Of a stretch of DNA of 64,000 nucleotides, positions 60,426 to 64,000 are shown piece after piece. This DNA is from Mesobacillus harenae (GTDB taxonomy: Bacteria > Bacillota > Bacilli > Bacillales > Cytobacillaceae), in the NCBI RefSeq assembly GCF_013343715.1, contig NZ_JABUNR010000010.1:1-64000 (forward strand), read 5' to 3'. Numbering within the stretch: position 1 is the stretch's first letter; each line of letters opens with the position of its first letter. Position numbers and translations under genes: made by a program. A model generated the notes under the pieces. That model saw only the letters and a list, made by a program, of their open reading frames with translations. It did no database searches and had not been told where the DNA came from.

Positions 60426-62405
60426 GTGGCAAGAAATCAGCAAGCATTTGACTACAATGATGACGCGATACAGGTGCTCGAGGGTCTTGAGGCTGTCAGA
60501 AAGAGACCCGGAATGTATATCGGGAGCACCGATACCAGGGGTCTGCACCATCTTGTATATGAAATTGTAGATAACTCTGTCGATGAGGCACTAGGCGGTT
60601 ATGGTGACCATATCATAGTTAAAATACACAAAGATAATTCAATCAGTGTCCAGGATAAAGGACGAGGAATGCCGACGGGAATGCATAAACTAGGTAAACC
60701 AACTCCTGAAGTAATCCTTACAGTGCTTCATGCGGGCGGTAAGTTTGGCCAGGGAGGCTATAAAACTAGTGGAGGTTTGCATGGTGTTGGTGCCTCTGTC
60801 GTTAACGCCCTGTCAGAATGGCTGGTTGTAACGATTAAAAGGGACGGAAGTATTTATCAGCAAAGATTCGAGAATGGCGGAAAGCCGGCAACCACGCTTG
60901 AGAAAACCGGTAAGACGAACCAGTCTGGAACGATGATTCATTTTAAGCCAGATCCACAAATCTTCTCTTCACTTACTTATAATTATGACACGCTCTGTGA
61001 GCGCCTTCGTGAATCAGCGTTTTTGCTAAAAGGGTTAAAAATCGAGATCATTGATGAACGTCATGATGTCCGTGAAGTCTTTCATTATGAAACAGGCATT
61101 GAAGCTTTTGTAACCTATTTAAACGAGGAGAAAGATGTTCTTCACCCTGTCCTTTCTTTTGAAGGTTCAAACAGCGGGATAGAAGTCGATTTTGCGTTTC
61201 AGTTTAATGATGGTTATTCAGAAAACGTTTTGTCCTTCGTAAATAATGTTCGCACAAAGGACGGCGGCACTCATGAAGCAGGCTCTAAAACGGCAATGAC
61301 CCGAGTATTTAATGAATACGCAAGAAAAGTTAGCATTTTAAAAGAAAAAGACAAAAACCTCGAGGGTGCTGATATCCGTGAAGGTTTGGCTGCTATTATT
61401 TCGGTAAGGATACCAGAAGAAATCCTTCAATTTGAAGGGCAAACAAAAGGCAAGCTCGGAACAAGTGAAGCACGTTCTGCCGTTGATTCAGTTGTTTCCG
61501 AACAGCTGTCTTACTTTCTTGAAGAAAATCCTGATATCAGCTCACTCCTTATTAAAAAGGCAATTAAGTCTTTCCAAGCGAGAGAAGCAGCTCGTAAAGC
61601 CCGTGAAGATGCACGAAGCGGAAAGAAGCGAAAACGTTCGGAAGCTGTTCTATCCGGCAAGCTGACTCCGGCTCAATCGAAAAATCCCAACAAAAATGAA
61701 TTATACCTGGTTGAGGGTGATTCCGCAGGCGGATCAGCCAAACAGGGGCGTGACAGAAAGTTCCAAGCCGTACTGCCGCTGCGAGGCAAGGTTATCAATA
61801 CCGAAAAAGCCAAGCTTCAGGATATCTTTAAAAATGAGGAAATCAATACGATTATCCATGCTATTGGAGCAGGTGTTGGTGCTGATTTTAATCTTGATGA
61901 TATTAATTACGAAAAAGTTATCATTATGACAGATGCGGATACAGATGGAGCACATATACAGGTTTTGCTTTTAACATTCTTTTACCGCTATATGAAGCCT
62001 TTATTAGAGGCAGGCCGCGTTTTCATCGCCCTTCCTCCGCTATATAAAGTAAGCAAAGGGACCGGCAAAAAGGAAATAATCGAGTATGCCTGGAGTGATG
62101 ATGAGCTTCAGGGAGCAATGAAGAAAGTCGGAAAAGGCTACATGATCCAACGGTACAAGGGGCTAGGCGAAATGAATGCCGATCAGCTCTGGGAAACGAC
62201 AATGGATCCAGAAACAAGAACGCTAATCCGTGTCCAAATCGATGACGCAGCTCGCGCAGAGCGCCGTGTGACGACTCTAATGGGCGATAAAGTTGAGCCT
62301 CGCCGAAAATGGATTGAATCAAACGTAGCATTTGGGCTAGAAGAGGATAGCAATATACTAGAAAACGAGAATATCTCCGTAACAGAGGAGGTTAACCCAG
62401 AATGA
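60426..62405 (+). CDS. parE: DNA topoisomerase IV subunit B
   Basis: 659 residues. ParE is the ATPase subunit that drives chromosome decatenation with ParC. The start is GTG 60426 ([20 protein letters not shown]) with AAAGGGG 8 nt upstream, matching the usual ParE N-terminus; in-frame ATGs at 60393 and 60420 lack proper spacing. GHKL ATPase motifs: [24 protein letters not shown] and [15 protein letters not shown]. Toprim motifs: [20 protein letters not shown] and [13 protein letters not shown]. The [20 protein letters not shown] end is complete. Its TGA overlaps the parC ATG. Confidence 0.97.
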   Translation: MARNQQAFDYNDDAIQVLEGLEAVRKRPGMYIGSTDTRGLHHLVYEIVDNSVDEALGGYGDHIIVKIHKDNSISVQDKGRGMPTGMHKLGKPTPEVILTVLHAGGKFGQGGYKTSGGLHGVGASVVNALSEWLVVTIKRDGSIYQQRFENGGKPATTLEKTGKTNQSGTMIHFKPDPQIFSSLTYNYDTLCERLRESAFLLKGLKIEIIDERHDVREVFHYETGIEAFVTYLNEEKDVLHPVLSFEGSNSGIEVDFAFQFNDGYSENVLSFVNNVRTKDGGTHEAGSKTAMTRVFNEYARKVSILKEKDKNLEGADIREGLAAIISVRIPEEILQFEGQTKGKLGTSEARSAVDSVVSEQLSYFLEENPDISSLLIKKAIKSFQAREAARKAREDARSGKKRKRSEAVLSGKLTPAQSKNPNKNELYLVEGDSAGGSAKQGRDRKFQAVLPLRGKVINTEKAKLQDIFKNEEINTIIHAIGAGVGADFNLDDINYEKVIIMTDADTDGAHIQVLLLTFFYRYMKPLLEAGRVFIALPPLYKVSKGTGKKEIIEYAWSDDELQGAMKKVGKGYMIQRYKGLGEMNADQLWETTMDPETRTLIRVQIDDAARAERRVTTLMGDKVEPRRKWIESNVAFGLEEDSNILENENISVTEEVNPE

Positions 62406-64000
62406 GTATCGAAAAATTTCGCGACCTTCCGCTAGAAGATGTACTTGGAGATCGGTTTGGCCGCTATAGTAAATATATTATTCAAGAGCGGGCACTTCCT
62501 GATGCCCGCGATGGCCTGAAGCCCGTGCAGCGCAGGATTCTTTATGCTATGCATGTTGAGGGCAACACCAATGAAAAAGGATTTAGAAAATCAGCGAAAA
62601 CGGTCGGCAATGTTATTGGTAACTACCATCCACATGGAGATTCATCTGTATACGACGCGATGGTCAGGATGAGCCAGGATTGGAAAGTAAGGAAGTATTT
62701 AGTTGAAATGCATGGAAATAACGGAAGTGTTGACGGAGATCCCCCAGCAGCTATGCGTTATACGGAAGCCCGGCTTTCTGCGATTGCTTCCGAGCTTTTA
62801 AGAGATATCGATAAGCAAACAGTAGAGTTCATCCCAAACTTTGATGATACCTCAAGTGAACCCACCGTACTGCCGGCAATGTTCCCAAATTTGCTTGTTA
62901 ATGGATCAACCGGGATTTCTGCCGGTTACGCCACGGACATCCCTCCCCATCATATAAACGAAGTAATTGACGGCGTGATTATGAGAATGGATAAGCCTGA
63001 TTGCTCTGTTGAGGATTTAATGACGGTCATTAAGGGACCAGATTTTCCTACAGGCGGGATCATTCAGGGTGTTGAGGGAATTCTCAAAGCCTATAAAACA
63101 GGTAAGGGCAAAGTTATTGTCCGCGGACAAGCCGCTATTGAAGATATAAGAGGCGGTAAACAGCAAATTGTGATCACTGAAATTCCTTATGAAATCAACA
63201 AAGCAAACCTGGTCAAGCGGATCGATGAATTCAAACTTGATAAGAAGGTTGAGGGCATTTCTGAGGTTCGGGATGAGACAGACCGTACTGGAATGAGGAT
63301 TGTCATTGAATTGAAAAAGGACGCAGATGCTGAAGGCGTCCTTCATTATCTATACAAAAACAGTGATTTGCAGATAACTTATAATTTTAATATGGTCGCC
63401 ATACATAAGAAGCGCCCTAAACTTATGGGACTAGCCGAACTCCTTGACGCTTACATCGGCCACCAGAAGGATGTTGTCACGAAACGGTCTGAGTATGACC
63501 TTCGTAAAGCTAGAGACCGTCAGCATATTGTTGAAGGCCTGATGAAGGCACTCTCCATTTTAGATGAGGTTATTGCAACAATCAGAGCATCAAAAGATAA
63601 GCGTGATGCAAAAAACAATTTGATTTCACACTTTCAGTTCACTGAAATCCAGGCGGAAGCCATAGTCTCCTTACAGCTTTATCGGTTAACAAACACGGAC
63701 ATTACTGCATTACAGGCAGAAGCTGAAGAACTTAGAAAAAAAGTGGAAGAACTGCTTTCCATTCTAGAAAGTGAAAAGAAGTTAAACTCAGTTATTAAAA
63801 AAGAGTTAAGAGATGTTCGCAAACGTTTTGCTGACGAGCGGCGCACAAAGATCCAAGCCGAGATTGAAGAGATAAAAATAAACCTTGAGGTACTTATAGC
63901 AAGTGAGGATGTCATTGTAACGGTTACTAAGGATGGCTATGTAAAACGGACAAGCCAGCGTTCTTTTGCAGCCTCGAGCGGCCTTGATTTTGCTATGAAG
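62402..64000 (+). CDS. parC: DNA topoisomerase IV subunit A (partial, runs off the right edge)
   Basis: The first 533 residues are present. ParC is the DNA-cleaving subunit. [45 protein letters not shown] is the winged-helix start. The catalytic Tyr is in [11 protein letters not shown], and [13 protein letters not shown] is the quinolone-resistance-determining helix (Ser then Asp/Tyr region unaltered in type). The coiled-coil tower with [23 protein letters not shown] follows, and the C-terminal propeller begins at the edge ([11 protein letters not shown]). ATG 62402 overlaps the parE stop (ATGA), so translation is coupled. Typical full length is about 800 residues. Confidence 0.97.
   Translation, partial: MSIEKFRDLPLEDVLGDRFGRYSKYIIQERALPDARDGLKPVQRRILYAMHVEGNTNEKGFRKSAKTVGNVIGNYHPHGDSSVYDAMVRMSQDWKVRKYLVEMHGNNGSVDGDPPAAMRYTEARLSAIASELLRDIDKQTVEFIPNFDDTSSEPTVLPAMFPNLLVNGSTGISAGYATDIPPHHINEVIDGVIMRMDKPDCSVEDLMTVIKGPDFPTGGIIQGVEGILKAYKTGKGKVIVRGQAAIEDIRGGKQQIVITEIPYEINKANLVKRIDEFKLDKKVEGISEVRDETDRTGMRIVIELKKDADAEGVLHYLYKNSDLQITYNFNMVAIHKKRPKLMGLAELLDAYIGHQKDVVTKRSEYDLRKARDRQHIVEGLMKALSILDEVIATIRASKDKRDAKNNLISHFQFTEIQAEAIVSLQLYRLTNTDITALQAEAEELRKKVEELLSILESEKKLNSVIKKELRDVRKRFADERRTKIQAEIEEIKINLEVLIASEDVIVTVTKDGYVKRTSQRSFAASSGLDFAMK

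Noticed and set aside
1..64000. CRISPR arrays, rRNA or tRNA genes, intact insertion sequences
   Set aside because: No regularly spaced palindromic repeats with spacers, no tRNA cloverleaf or rRNA sequence and no transposase frames were seen.

Overview
The window looks like the chromosome of an aerobic, spore-forming member of the Bacillaceae. Gram-positive Shine-Dalgarno sites (AGGAGG-like) precede most genes, several starts are TTG or GTG, and small acid-soluble spore protein genes (sspN, sspO, sspP, tlp) are present. From acnA rightwards the order acnA, yneN-like, sspN, tlp, yneP, yneQ, yneR, plsY, yneT, parE, parC follows the Bacillus subtilis citB-parC neighbourhood, with inserted genes. 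I cannot name the species. There is no rRNA, tRNA, CRISPR array or intact transposase.

Layout. 0-9.8 kb: a secreted hypothetical protein, an AI-2E family permease, a DUF4139 protein, a phnD-phnC-phnE-phnE phosphonate/phosphite ABC importer (minus strand), an ABC-F ATPase and an alpha/beta hydrolase. 9.9-18.2 kb: an LVIVD beta-propeller protein, a CBO0543-like membrane protein, a PNPOx-fold protein divergent from a MocR regulator, arginine deiminase, and the threonine-to-glycine pair kbl-tdh. 18.7-28.8 kb: a selenium region with selD and a SelW-like selenoprotein divergently arranged, then a LysM/SleB-type hydrolase, YitT, an MFS exporter, DUF3231, an ssuABC-type importer, YqhV, an Hsp20/CotM-like protein and selA. 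29-39.2 kb: spore proteins around acnA, a thioredoxin-like protein, FbpB, a tandem AAA+ ATPase, and yneP-yneQ-yneR. 39.2-46.2 kb: an unassigned structured intergenic region, a small membrane protein, a CPBP protease, CapA, a HesB-like selenoprotein, a short histidine kinase, an RsbR-like STAS protein and plsY. 46.5-55.8 kb: a phospholipase-D-like protein, a three-gene opuC osmolyte importer, yneT and a cdaR-gntP-glycerate kinase module. 56-64 kb: a diguanylate cyclase, a subtilisin-like protease, a membrane-anchored unknown, parE and the start of parC.

Main result: three genes here contain an in-frame TGA best read as selenocysteine. They are selD (Sec18), a SelW/Rdx-like protein (CxxU) and a HesB-like protein (GIGUGG). 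Each TGA is followed at 18-27 nt by a hairpin whose small apical loop carries a G in its first two positions, as expected for a bacterial SECIS. Standard gene callers would truncate or miss all three. With selA also in the window, the organism very probably decodes UGA as Sec; selB and selC must lie elsewhere.

Other points of interest are a structured non-coding segment at 39.39-39.64 kb, an exact 20-bp-period tandem repeat at 18.3 kb, several REP/MITE-like hairpin repeats, CcpC-like sites upstream of acnA, paired palindromes plus a cre-like site upstream of the glycerate genes, and an inverted repeat around the parE promoter.
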